A stretch of 64,000 nucleotides of DNA from contig NZ_CP070950.1 in assembly GCF_017084525.1 (NCBI RefSeq), positions 62,001 to 126,000 of the forward strand, written 5' to 3'. Below are positions 1 to 10,060 of the stretch, one piece after another. The notes beneath the pieces were generated by a model. It was given only the letters and a program-made list of their open reading frames with translations, was not told where the DNA came from and did no database searches. This stretch comes from Conexibacter sp. SYSU D00693 (GTDB lineage Bacteria; Actinomycetota; Thermoleophilia; Solirubrobacterales; Solirubrobacteraceae). The first letter of the stretch is position 1; each line of letters begins with the position of its first letter. Made by a program: the position numbers and the translations under genes.

Positions 1-46
1 AGGCTCACCCGCCGGAGTCTAGGCCCGCCCTCGGGGTGCCCTTCCC

Positions 47-52
47 TAGGGT
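47..52 (+). promoter_or_regulatory. -10 hexamer TAGGGT, leaderless-type
   Basis: TAGGGT lies 7 bases before the ATG at 60. The same layout recurs before many genes in this window. The very short gap leaves no room for a Shine-Dalgarno site, so a leaderless transcript is inferred. Confidence 0.55.
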
Positions 53-59
53 CCGGCCG

Positions 60-917
60 ATGGAGCTCTCGCTGGACGAGCTGCGCGCGGCCGCCGGGAT
101 CGGCGTCGCGGGGAACTTCGCGGGCCACCTCGAGCAGGCCGGGGAGGCGTCGGACTTCGTGCACGTCCAGGCCGCCGCCGAGGCGCCCAAGGGGATCTTC
201 CCCTGGTACCTCCCGAACGCGACCACGTTCGTCGGGACCTTCCCGCTCTCGCACGACACGATCGCGCTGCCCCCGCGCGACGCGCCCGGCGAGCTCCAGC
301 TCGAGCCGGAGGTCGGCGTCCTGCTCACCGTCACCTACGACGACGCCGGCCCGGCCGCCCTGACGCCGCGCGCCATCGCGGCGTTCAACGACTGCTCCAT
401 CCGCCGCCCCGGCGCCAAGCGCATCAGCGAGAAGAAGAACTGGGGAGCGGCGTCGAAGGGCGTCGCGCGCACCGCCATCGCCCTCGACGACCTCGACCCC
501 GCGGGGCCGACGAGCACCTTCCGCCTCGCCTGCTTGCTCACCCGCGACGGCGCGACCCACGCCTACGGCATCGACAGCCCGCTCCCGGGCTACTCGTACT
601 ACGGCGCGACCCTCCTGGACTGGGTCGTCGACCGCCTGCGCCATCAGCAGGGCGGCGACCCCACGCCGCTGGAGCCCGTCGGTGCCCTCCTCCACGAGGC
701 CGGCCGCCCGCAGACCGCCCTCGTCGGCATCGGCGCGACGCGCTACACGCCCTACGGCGAGACCACCTTCCTCCAGGACGGCGACGTCGCCACCGTCGTC
801 GTCTACGACGGCGCCCGCAGCACGCCGCAGGACGTCGAGCACGCCGTCGCCGCCGGCGACGCCCACGCGCTGCCTGCCGCGTCGGTGCTGCGCCAGGCCG
901 TCCGCGGGCAGGACTGA
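60..917 (+). CDS. DUF5718 family protein
   Basis: A 285-residue soluble protein of unknown function. The N-terminal stretch GVAGNFAGHLEQAGE followed by KGIFPWYLPN and GTFPLS is what I remember as diagnostic of DUF5718; no biochemical role is known to me. It has no signal peptide or membrane segment. An in-frame GTG exists at 36, but the ATG at 60 is preferred because a TAGGGT hexamer sits 7 bases upstream, as for many genes here. The next gene starts 4 bases after the stop, so the two are probably co-transcribed. Family assignment is by motif memory only. Confidence 0.75.
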   Translation: MELSLDELRAAAGIGVAGNFAGHLEQAGEASDFVHVQAAAEAPKGIFPWYLPNATTFVGTFPLSHDTIALPPRDAPGELQLEPEVGVLLTVTYDDAGPAALTPRAIAAFNDCSIRRPGAKRISEKKNWGAASKGVARTAIALDDLDPAGPTSTFRLACLLTRDGATHAYGIDSPLPGYSYYGATLLDWVVDRLRHQQGGDPTPLEPVGALLHEAGRPQTALVGIGATRYTPYGETTFLQDGDVATVVVYDGARSTPQDVEHAVAAGDAHALPAASVLRQAVRGQD

Positions 918-921
918 CCTC

Positions 922-2010
922 GTGACGGCCGGCCCGACGACCACGCCGACGCGGCCGGCCACCGACGAGCCCGACCTCCCGTTCGACCCGCGGCGGCTGG
1001 CGCTGCGGGTCGGCGCGTTCGTCGCCGTCGCGGCGGTGGGCATCCTGGCGCTGGCGACGCTCCCTGGCGTCGGCGAGGTCCGCGACCGCTTCGACGCGGC
1101 CGACTGGCACTGGATGGGCGTCGCCGCCGCGTGCTCGCTGGCCTCGATGCTCGGCTTCGTCGCGGCGCTCCTCGGCGCCTTCGACCGCGTCGTCCCGTTC
1201 CGCGTCGCCGTCGACCTGGGCTTCGCCGAGCAGGGCACGAACGTCCTGCTGCCCGCGGGCGGCGCCGGCGGCCCGGCGTTCGGGACGTTCGTCATGCGCC
1301 GCGCCGGCGTCCCCGCCCAGCTCGCCGCCGAGCGCCACGTCGCGCTCTTCCTCGTCACGAGCCTCGTGAGCTTCGTCGCCCTCGTGCTCGCGGGCACCGC
1401 GGTGTGGACGGGCCTCCTGGACGGCGAAGGGGTGCACGCGGTCGGGTCGATCCTCCCCGCGGCGTTCGGCGCCGTCGTCCTCGCCGCCGCGCTCGGCTTC
1501 GCCCGCGCCGGCGCGCCCGCGCCCACCCCGCCGGCCGGCCGCCTGCGCGTGCTCGTCTGGCGCCTGCGCGGCTTCCTGCACGGCGGCGTGCGCACGAGCA
1601 TGGACCTGGTGCGCCGCGGCGACCTCCTGCTCATCGCGGGCGCCGTCGCCTACTACGCCGCGGACGTCGCCGCGCTCGCCGCCGCCTTCCACGCCTTCGG
1701 CGACGACACGCCGCCCGTCGGCGTCTTCGTCCTGGCCTACACCCTCGGCCACGCCGGTGCGCTCATCCCGACGCCGGGCGGCGTGGGTGGGACCGACGGC
1801 GGCCTCATCGGGATGTTCGTCCTGTACGGCGCGCCGCTGGGCCTCGCGACCGCCGCGGTCCTCGGCTACCGCGTCTTCCAGCTCGGCCTGCCCGTCGTCC
1901 TCGGCGCCGTCAGCCTCCTGCGCATCCGCCACCGCCTGCGCCACGGCCCGTCGCGCGAGCAGGTCGCCGCCCGCTTCGCCGAGCTGGACGTGCGGTCGGT
2001 CACACACTGA
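922..2010 (+). CDS. Lysylphosphatidylglycerol synthase TM-region (UPF0104/YbhN) membrane protein
   Basis: A 362-residue integral membrane protein with about seven to eight hydrophobic helices. It matches the flippase-like membrane domain family (PF03706) found in MprF and in stand-alone YbhN/AglD-type proteins. The signature PTPGGVGGTDGG lies near residue 285, and a GTNVLLPAGGAGG stretch sits near residue 105. There is no C-terminal aminoacyl-transferase domain, so it is the transmembrane part alone; lipid transport is inferred. The GTG start at 922 directly follows the stop of the DUF5718 gene. The longer open frame upstream overlaps that gene and was discarded. Confidence 0.82.
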   Translation: MTAGPTTTPTRPATDEPDLPFDPRRLALRVGAFVAVAAVGILALATLPGVGEVRDRFDAADWHWMGVAAACSLASMLGFVAALLGAFDRVVPFRVAVDLGFAEQGTNVLLPAGGAGGPAFGTFVMRRAGVPAQLAAERHVALFLVTSLVSFVALVLAGTAVWTGLLDGEGVHAVGSILPAAFGAVVLAAALGFARAGAPAPTPPAGRLRVLVWRLRGFLHGGVRTSMDLVRRGDLLLIAGAVAYYAADVAALAAAFHAFGDDTPPVGVFVLAYTLGHAGALIPTPGGVGGTDGGLIGMFVLYGAPLGLATAAVLGYRVFQLGLPVVLGAVSLLRIRHRLRHGPSREQVAARFAELDVRSVTH

Positions 2011-2165
2011 GCCTCCGGGGGTCCGCGCCGCGACAGCACGACGGTCGGCACGCCGGGACCGGGCACCTGTGCGCTCACGCTGCCGCGGTGCCGTGACCCG
2101 GGCTGTGGCGGCGCCCTCTCCCAGAAGCCCCGACCTCCGGCCACCGCGCCGGAGCAGGAGACGCC

Positions 2166-3647
2166 ATGCCGCACAGCCCGACGCCCCAGGCGCCGGCCGG
2201 GTCCACCTTGGCCGACGCCACCCTCGCCGACCTCCCCAGCAGCATCGCCGTGCCGACCTACGACCGCTCGGCCCTGACGCCGTCCGTCGTCCACCTCGGG
2301 GTCGGTGGCTTCCACCGCGCCCACCAGGCCGTCTACCTCGACGACCTCGCCGAGCAGGGCATCAGCACGGACTGGGGGATCACCGGCGTGTCGCTGCGCC
2401 GCCCGGCGATGCGCGACGCCCTCGTCCCGCAGGACGGCCTCTACACCGTCGTCGAGCGCGACGAGCGCTTCGACCGTCCGCGCGTCATCGGTGCGCTCCA
2501 GCGCTGCCTGTTCGCGGGCGAGGACGCGGAGGAGGTCATGGCCGCGCTGACTGACCGCCGCACGCGGCTCGTGACCCTAACCCTCACCGGCGGGGCCTAC
2601 GACGCCGGCGAGGACGACGAGGACCTCGACCGCCCCGGGACCGCCTTCGGCTGGATCGCCGCGGCCCTGCGCCGCCGGCGCGCCGACGGCACGCCGCCGT
2701 TCGTCGTCCTCTCCTGCGACAACGTCCCGGAGAACGGCGCCGCCGCCCGGCGCGCCACGCTCGAGGTCGCGCGGCGCCATGACGCCGACCTGGCGGGCTG
2801 GATCGCCGAGGCGGTCCGCTTCCCCAGCAGCGTCGTCGACCGCATCACCCCCGAGACGACCGACGACCTGCGGGCGCTGCTCGCCGAGCGCCACGGCGTG
2901 GTCGACCAGTGGCCCGTGGCCACCGAGCCGTTCCGCCAGTGGATCGTGGAGGACGCGCTGGGCGTCGACGGCCCGCCGCTGGACCAGGTGGGCGTGCAGC
3001 TCGTCGCCGACGTCGCGCCGTACGAGCGCATGAAGAAGCGCCTGCTCAACGGCGGCCACTCGGCGCTGGGCTACGTCGGCTACCTGCTCGGCCACCGCGA
3101 CACCTCCGGCGCCATGGCCGACCCGCTCGTGCACGACTTCCTCGACCGGCTCATGGCCGACGAGGTGGCGCCGCTCCTGCCCGAGGTCCCGGGGATCGAC
3201 CTGGACGAGTACCGCCGCTCGCTGCTGCGGCGCTTCGCCAACCCGGCGGTCGGCGACCAGCTCGCGCGGCTCTGCGGGCGCGGGTCGACGAAGGTCCCGT
3301 CGTACCTGCTGCCGTCGATCGAGGAGGCCCGCGAGCGCGGCCGCCCGCACGAGCTCCTGACGCTGGCCGTCGCCGCGTGGGTGCGCTACCTGCGCGGCAC
3401 CGACCTCGAGGGGCGGGAGATCGCGATCCGCGACGCCCGCCTCGACGAGCTCCAGCCGCTGGCCCAGGAGGGCGGTGACGACCCCGCGCCGCTGTTCGAG
3501 CGCACCGACGACGTCTTCGGCTGGCTGGCCGACGACCCGATGCTCGTGCGCTCGGTGGAGCGGGCGCTCAGGGCCCTCGAGCGCGACGGGCTGCGCTGCA
3601 CGGTCGAGGCGTACGTCCGCGCAGAGGCGGGCAGGGTGGCTGCGTGA
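2166..3647 (+). CDS. Mannitol dehydrogenase family oxidoreductase
   Basis: A 493-residue polyol dehydrogenase of the long-chain mannitol 2-dehydrogenase family, which interconverts mannitol (or a related polyol) and fructose with NAD(P). The nucleotide-binding segment GVGGFHRAHQAVY lies near residue 45. SCDNVPENG follows near residue 185, and the catalytic K-x4-N-x2-H arrangement is seen in MKKRLLNGGH. A GRGSTK motif follows. Length is typical of the family. An AGGAG site 5 bases before the ATG supports this start. The HAD phosphatase gene overlaps the 3' end by 4 bases. The exact polyol cannot be told from sequence. Confidence 0.9.
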   Translation: MPHSPTPQAPAGSTLADATLADLPSSIAVPTYDRSALTPSVVHLGVGGFHRAHQAVYLDDLAEQGISTDWGITGVSLRRPAMRDALVPQDGLYTVVERDERFDRPRVIGALQRCLFAGEDAEEVMAALTDRRTRLVTLTLTGGAYDAGEDDEDLDRPGTAFGWIAAALRRRRADGTPPFVVLSCDNVPENGAAARRATLEVARRHDADLAGWIAEAVRFPSSVVDRITPETTDDLRALLAERHGVVDQWPVATEPFRQWIVEDALGVDGPPLDQVGVQLVADVAPYERMKKRLLNGGHSALGYVGYLLGHRDTSGAMADPLVHDFLDRLMADEVAPLLPEVPGIDLDEYRRSLLRRFANPAVGDQLARLCGRGSTKVPSYLLPSIEEARERGRPHELLTLAVAAWVRYLRGTDLEGREIAIRDARLDELQPLAQEGGDDPAPLFERTDDVFGWLADDPMLVRSVERALRALERDGLRCTVEAYVRAEAGRVAA

Positions 3648-4375
3648 CGACCGAGACGCGCGCGCTGCTGCTGGACGCCGACGGCAACCTCTTCCCCTCC
3701 GAGGAGCCCGCGTTCGTCGCCTCGACCGAGGTGACCAACCGCTTCCTGGAGGCCCACGGCGTGCAGCGCCGCTACGAGCCCGAGGAGCTGCGGCTCGCCA
3801 CGACGGGCAAGAACTTCCGCACCACGGCCGTCGACCTCCTCGCCGAGGCCGGGATGGCCGACCGGCTCAGCGCGGAGGCCCTCGAGCGCTGGGTCGCCGA
3901 GGAGCGCCGCGCGGTCAGCATCTACCTGGGCGAGGTCCTGCGCCCGGACCCGGCCGTGCTCGAGCCGCTGACGCGGCTGGCGGCCGGCCACACGCTCGCC
4001 GCCGTCTCGTCCAGCGCCACGCCACGCCTGGCGGCGTGCTTCGCGGCGACCGGGCTCGACGAGCTCCTGCCGCCCGAGGTGCGCTTCAGCGCCGAGGACT
4101 CGCTGCCCGTGCCGACCAGCAAGCCCGACCCGGCGGTCTACCTCCACGCGCTCGAGCGCCTCGGGCTGGACGCCGCGCAGGCGCTCGCCGTCGAGGACTC
4201 GGTGCCCGGCGCCCAGTCGGCGGTCGCCGCCGGCATCCCCACGATCGGCAACCTCTGCTTCGTCCAGCTCCCCGAGCGCGACGAGCGGCGCGTGGCGCTG
4301 CTCGAGGCCGGGGTCGCGACGGTCGTCACGTCGTGGGACGAGGTCGAGGACGCGGTGGCCTCACCGGTCCCTTGA
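3644..4375 (+). CDS. HAD-superfamily phosphatase, beta-phosphoglucomutase-like
   Basis: A 243-residue cytoplasmic HAD hydrolase. Motif I is DADGNLF (Asp nucleophile and acid/base, with Asn where Thr is usual), motif II is SSSATP, and the motif III/IV region is KPDPAVYLHALERLG followed by VEDSVPGAQ. The layout matches the sugar-phosphatase/phosphomutase subfamily with a helical cap. The GTG start overlaps the stop of the mannitol dehydrogenase gene (GTGA), which implies translational coupling. A role on mannitol phosphate or fructose phosphate is therefore attractive, but this is inference from position only. Confidence 0.82.
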   Translation: MTTETRALLLDADGNLFPSEEPAFVASTEVTNRFLEAHGVQRRYEPEELRLATTGKNFRTTAVDLLAEAGMADRLSAEALERWVAEERRAVSIYLGEVLRPDPAVLEPLTRLAAGHTLAAVSSSATPRLAACFAATGLDELLPPEVRFSAEDSLPVPTSKPDPAVYLHALERLGLDAAQALAVEDSVPGAQSAVAAGIPTIGNLCFVQLPERDERRVALLEAGVATVVTSWDEVEDAVASPVP

Positions 4376-4400
4376 CCTCGACCGCGCTTGAAGGTGCAGC

Positions 4401-4754
4401 ATGCGCGCTATGCCCACCGCAAGCGTCCAGATCATCGACGAGGCCACGTCCTGGGACGGCGTCGAGGTCCATCCGCCCGGCGAGCGTGGCGAGGTCGCGC
4501 TCACGGTCAACGGCTGGGAGATCGGCCACCTCCACGGCGACCGCGCCGCGCACTTCGCCTTCGCGGTCGCCGACGCCGACCGCCTGCGCGAGGAGGGCCG
4601 GATCGAGCCCCACCCCGCGTTCCCGACCTCCCGCGCCCTGGCGGCGCGGCGGATCGCCACGCAGGAGGACGTCGACGACGTCCTCGCCCTCCTGCGCCTC
4701 AACCACGAGCGCCTGCGGGCCCGCGCGCCCAAGCGCGCGAAGGACGCCGCCTAA
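4401..4754 (+). CDS. Luciferase-domain / DUF5519-like small protein
   Basis: A 117-residue soluble protein. The stretch GWEIGHLHGDRAAHFAF followed by EPHPAFPTSRALA and a C-terminal helix matches my memory of the DUF5519 'luciferase domain' family, whose true function is unclear and which has no proven light-emitting activity in bacteria. A GAAGGT stretch 7 bases before the ATG at 4401 favours that start over the ATG at 4410. It converges on the FKBP gene, and the two stop codons overlap at 4751-4754. Confidence 0.65.
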   Translation: MRAMPTASVQIIDEATSWDGVEVHPPGERGEVALTVNGWEIGHLHGDRAAHFAFAVADADRLREEGRIEPHPAFPTSRALAARRIATQEDVDDVLALLRLNHERLRARAPKRAKDAA

Positions 4755-5128
4755 CGGACGCCGAGCAGGTCCACGACGAAGACGAGCGTCTCGTCGGGCC
4801 CGATCACCGGCGGCGCGCCGCGCTTGCCGTAGCCGAGCATCGGCGGGATCGTGATGCGCCGCCGGCCGCCGACCTTCATGCCCTCGACGCCCTGGTCCCA
4901 GCCCTGGATGACCTGGCCCTTGCCGAGCGAGAACCTGAACGTGTCCCCGCGGTCCCAGGAGGCGTCGAACTGCTCCTTGGTCGACCAGCCCACGCCGACG
5001 TAGTGGACCTCGACGACCTTGCCGGCGACCGCCTCGTCGCCGTCGCCCACCTCCAGGTCCTCGAGCTCGAGCTGGTAGGACGGCGGGCCGTCCGGGACCT
5101 CGACGGTGGGCTTCTCGCTGGGCGCCAT
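4751..5128 (-). CDS. FKBP-type peptidyl-prolyl cis-trans isomerase
   Basis: A 125-residue single-domain FKBP that would isomerise Xaa-Pro bonds in the cytoplasm. The fold is visible as VEVHYVG, FDASWDRG, FSLGKGQVIQGWDQGVEGMKVG and IPPMLGYG, ending in LVFVVDLLGV. It has no signal peptide. The open frame continues 20 codons upstream, but the ATG at 5128 is preferred: it has a TAGCGT hexamer 8 bases before it, and the longer frame runs into the upstream terminator hairpin. The 3' end shares overlapping stops with the convergent gene. Confidence 0.92.
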   Translation of the reverse strand: MAPSEKPTVEVPDGPPSYQLELEDLEVGDGDEAVAGKVVEVHYVGVGWSTKEQFDASWDRGDTFRFSLGKGQVIQGWDQGVEGMKVGGRRRITIPPMLGYGKRGAPPVIGPDETLVFVVDLLGVR

Positions 5129-5136
5129 GTCCCAGC

Positions 5137-5142
5137 ACGCTA
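5137..5142 (-). promoter_or_regulatory. -10 hexamer TAGCGT for the FKBP gene
   Basis: On the minus strand TAGCGT lies 8 bases before the ATG at 5128, in the recurring leaderless arrangement. Any -35 would fall inside the adjacent hairpin. Confidence 0.5.
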
Positions 5143-5151
5143 GCGGCGGAG

Positions 5152-5181
5152 GGGACTGGGGGGCCTGATCCCCCCAGTCCC
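5152..5181 (-). terminator. Hairpin terminator of the beta-oxidation operon
   Basis: A perfect 12-bp stem (GGGACTGGGGGG with its complement) and a 6-base loop, starting 10 bases after the fadJ-like stop. There is no T-tract, as is common in high-GC actinobacteria. Confidence 0.7.
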
Positions 5182-5191
5182 ACGCCACGGA

Positions 5192-7392
5192 CTACGCGGC
5201 GGCCAGCGCCGCCGCGTCGCTGTACGTGTCGCCGCGCTCGGCCTTCTCCACGAGGGAGGCCGGCGGCTCGAAGCGCTCGCCGTACGTCGCGGCGAGCTCA
5301 CGGGCGCGGGCTACGAAGCCGGGCAGGCCGCCCTCGTAGCCGTTCATGTACTGGACGACGCCGCCGGACCAGCCCGGGAAGCCGATGCCCAGGATGGAGC
5401 CGATGTTCGCGTCGGCCACCGTCTCGAGCACGCCCTCGTCGAGGCACTTGACCGTCTCGAGGGCCTCGGCGAAGAGCATGCGCTCCTCGAGGTCCTTGAG
5501 CGAGATCGTCGACGGGTCCTCGACCGGCGGGAACAGGTCGCGCAGGCCCTTCCACAGGCCCGTGCGCTTGCCGTCCTCGTACTCGTAGAAGCCGGCGCCG
5601 CGCAGGCGGCCCGGACGGCCCGCCTCGATCATCGCGTCGATGACCGCCTCGGACGGGTGGTCGGCCCAGGGCGAGCCCTCGGCGTCCGCGGCCTCCTTCG
5701 TGGCCTTGCGGATCTTGACCATCAGCTCCATGTTCAGCTCGTCGGAGAGCTGGAGCACGGGGGCGGGGTAGCCGGCCTGCGAGGAGGCCTGCTCGATCGA
5801 CGCGGCCGGGACGCCCTCGGCGAGCATCGCGATGCCCTCGTTGATGAACGTGCCGATGACGCGCGAGGTGAAGAAGCCGCGCGAGTCGTTGACGACGATC
5901 GGCGTCTTCTTGATCGCCTTGGCGACGTCGAGCGCGCGGTACAGCGTCTCGTCGGTCGTCTGCTCGCCCTTGATGATCTCCAGCAGCGGCATCTTGTCCA
6001 CCGGGCTGAAGAAGTGCAGGCCGATGAAGTCGGCCGGGCGGGAGACGCCCTCGGCGAGGCCGGTGATCGGCAGCGTCGAGGTGTTGGACCCGAGCAGCGC
6101 GCCCTCGGCGAGGTACGGCTCGATCTCGGCGAAGACCTGCGCCTTGACCTTCGGGTCCTCGAAGACGGCCTCGATGACCAGCTCGGCGTCCTGCGCCGCG
6201 GACGGCTCGGTGGTCGGCGTGATCCGCGCGAGCAGGGCGTCGCCCTTCTCCTGCGTGACCTTGCCGCGCTCGACGCCCTTGGCGACGAGCTTCTCCGAGT
6301 AGCCCTTGCCCCGCTCGGCGGCGGCCTGGTCGACGTCCTTGAGGACGACCTCCATGCCGGCCTTCGCGCAGACGTAGGCGATCGCGGCGCCCATCATCCC
6401 GGCACCGAGGACCACGACCTTCTTGGGCTGGAACTCCTCCAGGCCGTCCGGACGCCCGCCGCCCGACGCGCGGCCGTTGACGGCCTGCATGTCGAAGAAG
6501 AACGCCTGGATCATGTTCTTGGCGACCTGGCCGGTCACGAGGTCGGTGAAGTACCGGCCCTCGATCTCGATCGCGTTGTCGAAGTCGACCTGGGCGCCCT
6601 CGACGGCCGCGGCCATGATCGCCTTCGGGGCGGGGTAGTTGGCGCCCTTGAGCTGCTTGCGCAGGTTGGCCGGGAAGGCCGGCAGGTTCTGCGCGAGCTT
6701 CGGGTTGGACGGCGCCCCGCCCGGGATCTTGTAGCCCTTGACGTCCCAGGGCTGGACGGCCTCCGGGTTCTCGGCGATCCACTTCTTGGCCGCCGGGAGG
6801 AGCTCGTCGGGGCTCGAGACGACCTCGTCGACGAGGCCCTTCTCCTTGGCCTGGGTCGCCGAGTAGCGCTTGCCCTGCAGCAGCCACTGCATGAGCGCGT
6901 CGACGATGCCGACCATGCGCACGGTGCGCACGACGCCGCCGCCGCCCGGCAGGAGGCCGAGCTGGACCTCCGGGAAGCCGAGCTGCACGCCCTTGGCGTC
7001 CAGCGCGATGCGGTGGTGGGTGGCCAGGCAGATCTCGAGGCCGCCGCCGAGCGCCGCGCCGTTGATGGCGGCGACGACCGGCTTGCCGAGCGTCTCGAGG
7101 CGGCGCAGGTCGGCCTTGACCTCGCGCACCATCTGCGCGATCTCGCCGGCCTGCTCCTTCGTGGCCTTGTGGAGGTCGTTGAGGTCGCCGCCGGCGAAGA
7201 ACGTCTTCTTGGCGGACGTCAGCACGACGCCCGTGATCGAGTCCTTCTCGGCCTCGAGGCGGTCCAGCGTGGCCGCCATCGAGGTCTTGTAGGCCTCGTT
7301 CATGGTGTTGGCCGACTGGTTGGGGTCGTCGAGCGTCAGGACGACGACGCCGTCGTCGTCCTGGTCCCAGCGGATCGTGGTCGACTCGGCCA

Positions 7393-7393
<1 letters not shown>
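5192..7393 (-). CDS. Fatty acid oxidation multifunctional protein: enoyl-CoA hydratase / 3-hydroxyacyl-CoA dehydrogenase (FadJ-like)
   Basis: A 733-residue alpha subunit of the fatty acid beta-oxidation complex. The N-terminal crotonase domain (about 1-200) shows GGDLNDL, GGGLEICLATHHR and PEVQLGLLPGGGG. The NAD-binding 3-hydroxyacyl-CoA dehydrogenase domain begins near residue 335 with VVVLGAGMMGAAIAYV, then NTSTLPI and HFFSPVDKMPLLEII, followed by the C-terminal dimerisation domains. The ATG at 7393 overlaps the thiolase stop (ATGA), so the pair is translationally coupled. A terminator hairpin follows directly. The frame stays open upstream through the thiolase gene, but that part is a shadow in another frame and not a fusion. 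Confidence 0.93.
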
Positions 7394-8613
<1,220 letters not shown>

Positions 8614-8712
8614 GTGATCCCTCTTCTGGTCGTTCCGGAGGCGCGCGCTTGACAGAGCGTCGTGTCGCGCCCGACATTCAACTATCGGTGCCGAGCGCGT
8701 GCCGCAGAGACT

Positions 8713-8734
8713 ACTGGCTGACTGGCCAGCCAGT
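8713..8734. promoter_or_regulatory. Inverted repeat, candidate operator for the beta-oxidation operon
   Basis: ACTGGCTG and its exact complement CAGCCAGT are separated by 6 bases, with a TGGCCA core. The site lies between the thiolase gene and the divergent Fur-family gene. A minus-strand TAGTCT directly beside it could be a -10. The size and symmetry fit a TetR-type operator; the regulator is not identified. Confidence 0.5.
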
Positions 8735-8769
8735 GGCGTCGCGGCGGCCGCCCCTCGCGTGCGCGCGTC

Positions 8770-8775
8770 TAGACT
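8770..8775 (+). promoter_or_regulatory. -10 hexamer TAGACT for the Fur/Zur gene
   Basis: TAGACT lies 7 bases before the ATG at 8783, the recurring leaderless layout in this window. Confidence 0.55.
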
Positions 8776-8782
8776 GGGGCCG

Positions 8783-9235
8783 ATGACCGAGGCCGCGCCG
8801 ACCTGGACCGAGCACGCGACCGCGCGGCTGTCCGAGGCGGGCTTCCGGCGCGGCGGGGCGCGCCAGGCCGTCGTCGAGCTGCTGGGACGCCAGACCTGCG
8901 CGGTCAGCGCCCTCGAGATCGAGGAGGCCCTGCGCGACGCGCCGCGGCGCCCGGCGCGCGCGTCGATCTACCGCGCGCTGGACGAGCTCGAGCGCCTGCG
9001 GCTGGTCTCGCGCATCGAGGTGGGCCAGGGCATCGCGCGCTACGAGGCCCTGCACCCCGGCGGCGCCCATCACCACCACCACCTCGTCTGCGACGACTGC
9101 GGCGAGATCCAGCCGTTCGCCGACGACGAGCTCGAGCGGACGATCGGCCGCGTCTCCAGGCGCGTGGCCTTCGACGTCGCCGAGCACGAGATCGTCCTGC
9201 ACGGCACCTGCGGCGACTGCCGCGAGCAGCGCTAG
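8783..9235 (+). CDS. zur: Fur-family metal regulator, probably zinc (Zur)
   Basis: A 150-residue Fur-family repressor: an N-terminal winged helix (about 15-85, with [16 protein letters not shown]-like recognition region), then a dimerisation domain with the [11 protein letters not shown] metal-binding segment and a second CGDC pair for the structural zinc. The adjacent convergent operon encodes a zinc-type ABC transporter, so Zur is the best functional guess over Fe or Mn sensing. The in-frame upstream start at 8699 was rejected in favour of the ATG with a TAGACT hexamer 7 bases before it. The stop TAG shares CTAG with the convergent permease gene stop. Confidence 0.85.
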   Translation: MTEAAPTWTEHATARLSEAGFRRGGARQAVVELLGRQTCAVSALEIEEALRDAPRRPARASIYRALDELERLRLVSRIEVGQGIARYEALHPGGAHHHHHLVCDDCGEIQPFADDELERTIGRVSRRVAFDVAEHEIVLHGTCGDCREQR

Positions 9236-10059
9236 CCCGTCGCCGGGAGCGCCCGCGCGGTCCGGGCCGCCGCGGCGGCGGCCAGCCAGGCGCCGACGAG
9301 CACCAGCGCGATCGTCGCGCCCGCCGCCGTACGGGCGTGGAAGGAGACGTAGAGCCCGGCCCAGCCGGCGCCGACGGCGATCGTGCAGGCGGCGGCGAGC
9401 TGGGTGCGCAGCCGGTGGCAGAGCTCCCGTGCCGCGGCCGCCGGAGCCACGAGGACGCTGACGACGAGCAGGTTGCCCAGGCCCTCGGTGGCCACGAGCA
9501 CGACGAGGGCCAGCAGGCCGAGGAGCGCGGCGTCGAGCCGCCCCGCGCGCAGGCCCAGGGCGCCGGCGCCCGCCCGGTCGAAGGCCGTCGCCGCCAGGCG
9601 CGGGTGCAGGACCCACAGCGCGGCGGCCAGGACCGCGAGGAGCGCGGCGCCGCGCAGCAGCGCGCCGTCGGTCGTGCCGAGGACGTCGCCGAAGAGCAGC
9701 TCGGCGAGCCGCGGGGGGACGTCGGGGGACAGGGCGAGCAGGACGCCTGCACCGAGGAAGCCGGTGACCACGACCGCCGTCGCCGTGTCGCGGCCGAGCT
9801 CGGGCACGCGGCCGGCGAGCGCCACCGCGAGGGCCGCGACGGCGAGGCCGGCGGCACCGCCGAGGACGAGCGGCAGCCCGGCGAGCGCGGCGACGACGAG
9901 CCCCGGCAGGAGCGCGTGCGACAGCGACTCGGCGGCGTAGGAGAGCCCGTTCCACACGACCCACACGCCGATCGCGCCGCCCGCGAGACCGAGCAGTACG
10001 ACCTCGGCGAAGGCGCGGCGCAGGACCGGGTCCTGCCACGGGTCCAGCAGGGCGTCCAC
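9232..10059 (-). CDS. Zinc/manganese ABC transporter permease (ABC-3 family, ZnuB-like)
   Basis: A 275-residue membrane protein with about eight hydrophobic segments. It belongs to the ABC-3 permease family that imports zinc, manganese or iron chelates. Recognisable parts are LSYAAESLSHALLPG early on and GNLLVVSVLVAPAAAAR late, which are typical of ZnuB/MntB. The GTG start follows the ATPase stop by one base. It is the last gene of the operon, and its stop overlaps that of the Zur-like gene. This is a second permease in the operon, the other being fused to the binding protein. Confidence 0.88.
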   Translation of the reverse strand: MDALLDPWQDPVLRRAFAEVVLLGLAGGAIGVWVVWNGLSYAAESLSHALLPGLVVAALAGLPLVLGGAAGLAVAALAVALAGRVPELGRDTATAVVVTGFLGAGVLLALSPDVPPRLAELLFGDVLGTTDGALLRGAALLAVLAAALWVLHPRLAATAFDRAGAGALGLRAGRLDAALLGLLALVVLVATEGLGNLLVVSVLVAPAAAARELCHRLRTQLAAACTIAVGAGWAGLYVSFHARTAAGATIALVLVGAWLAAAAAARTARALPATG

Positions 10060-10060
10060 G

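Noticed and set aside
538-2007. Long minus-strand open frames opposite genes, rich in Arg, Ala, Asp and Glu (also near 5657-7462, 10993-13434, 16038-18524, 19507-21432, 30400-32856, 56957-60526 and others)
   Set aside because: These are antisense frames kept open by very high GC at third positions. They lack domains, have low-complexity composition and lie across well-supported genes.
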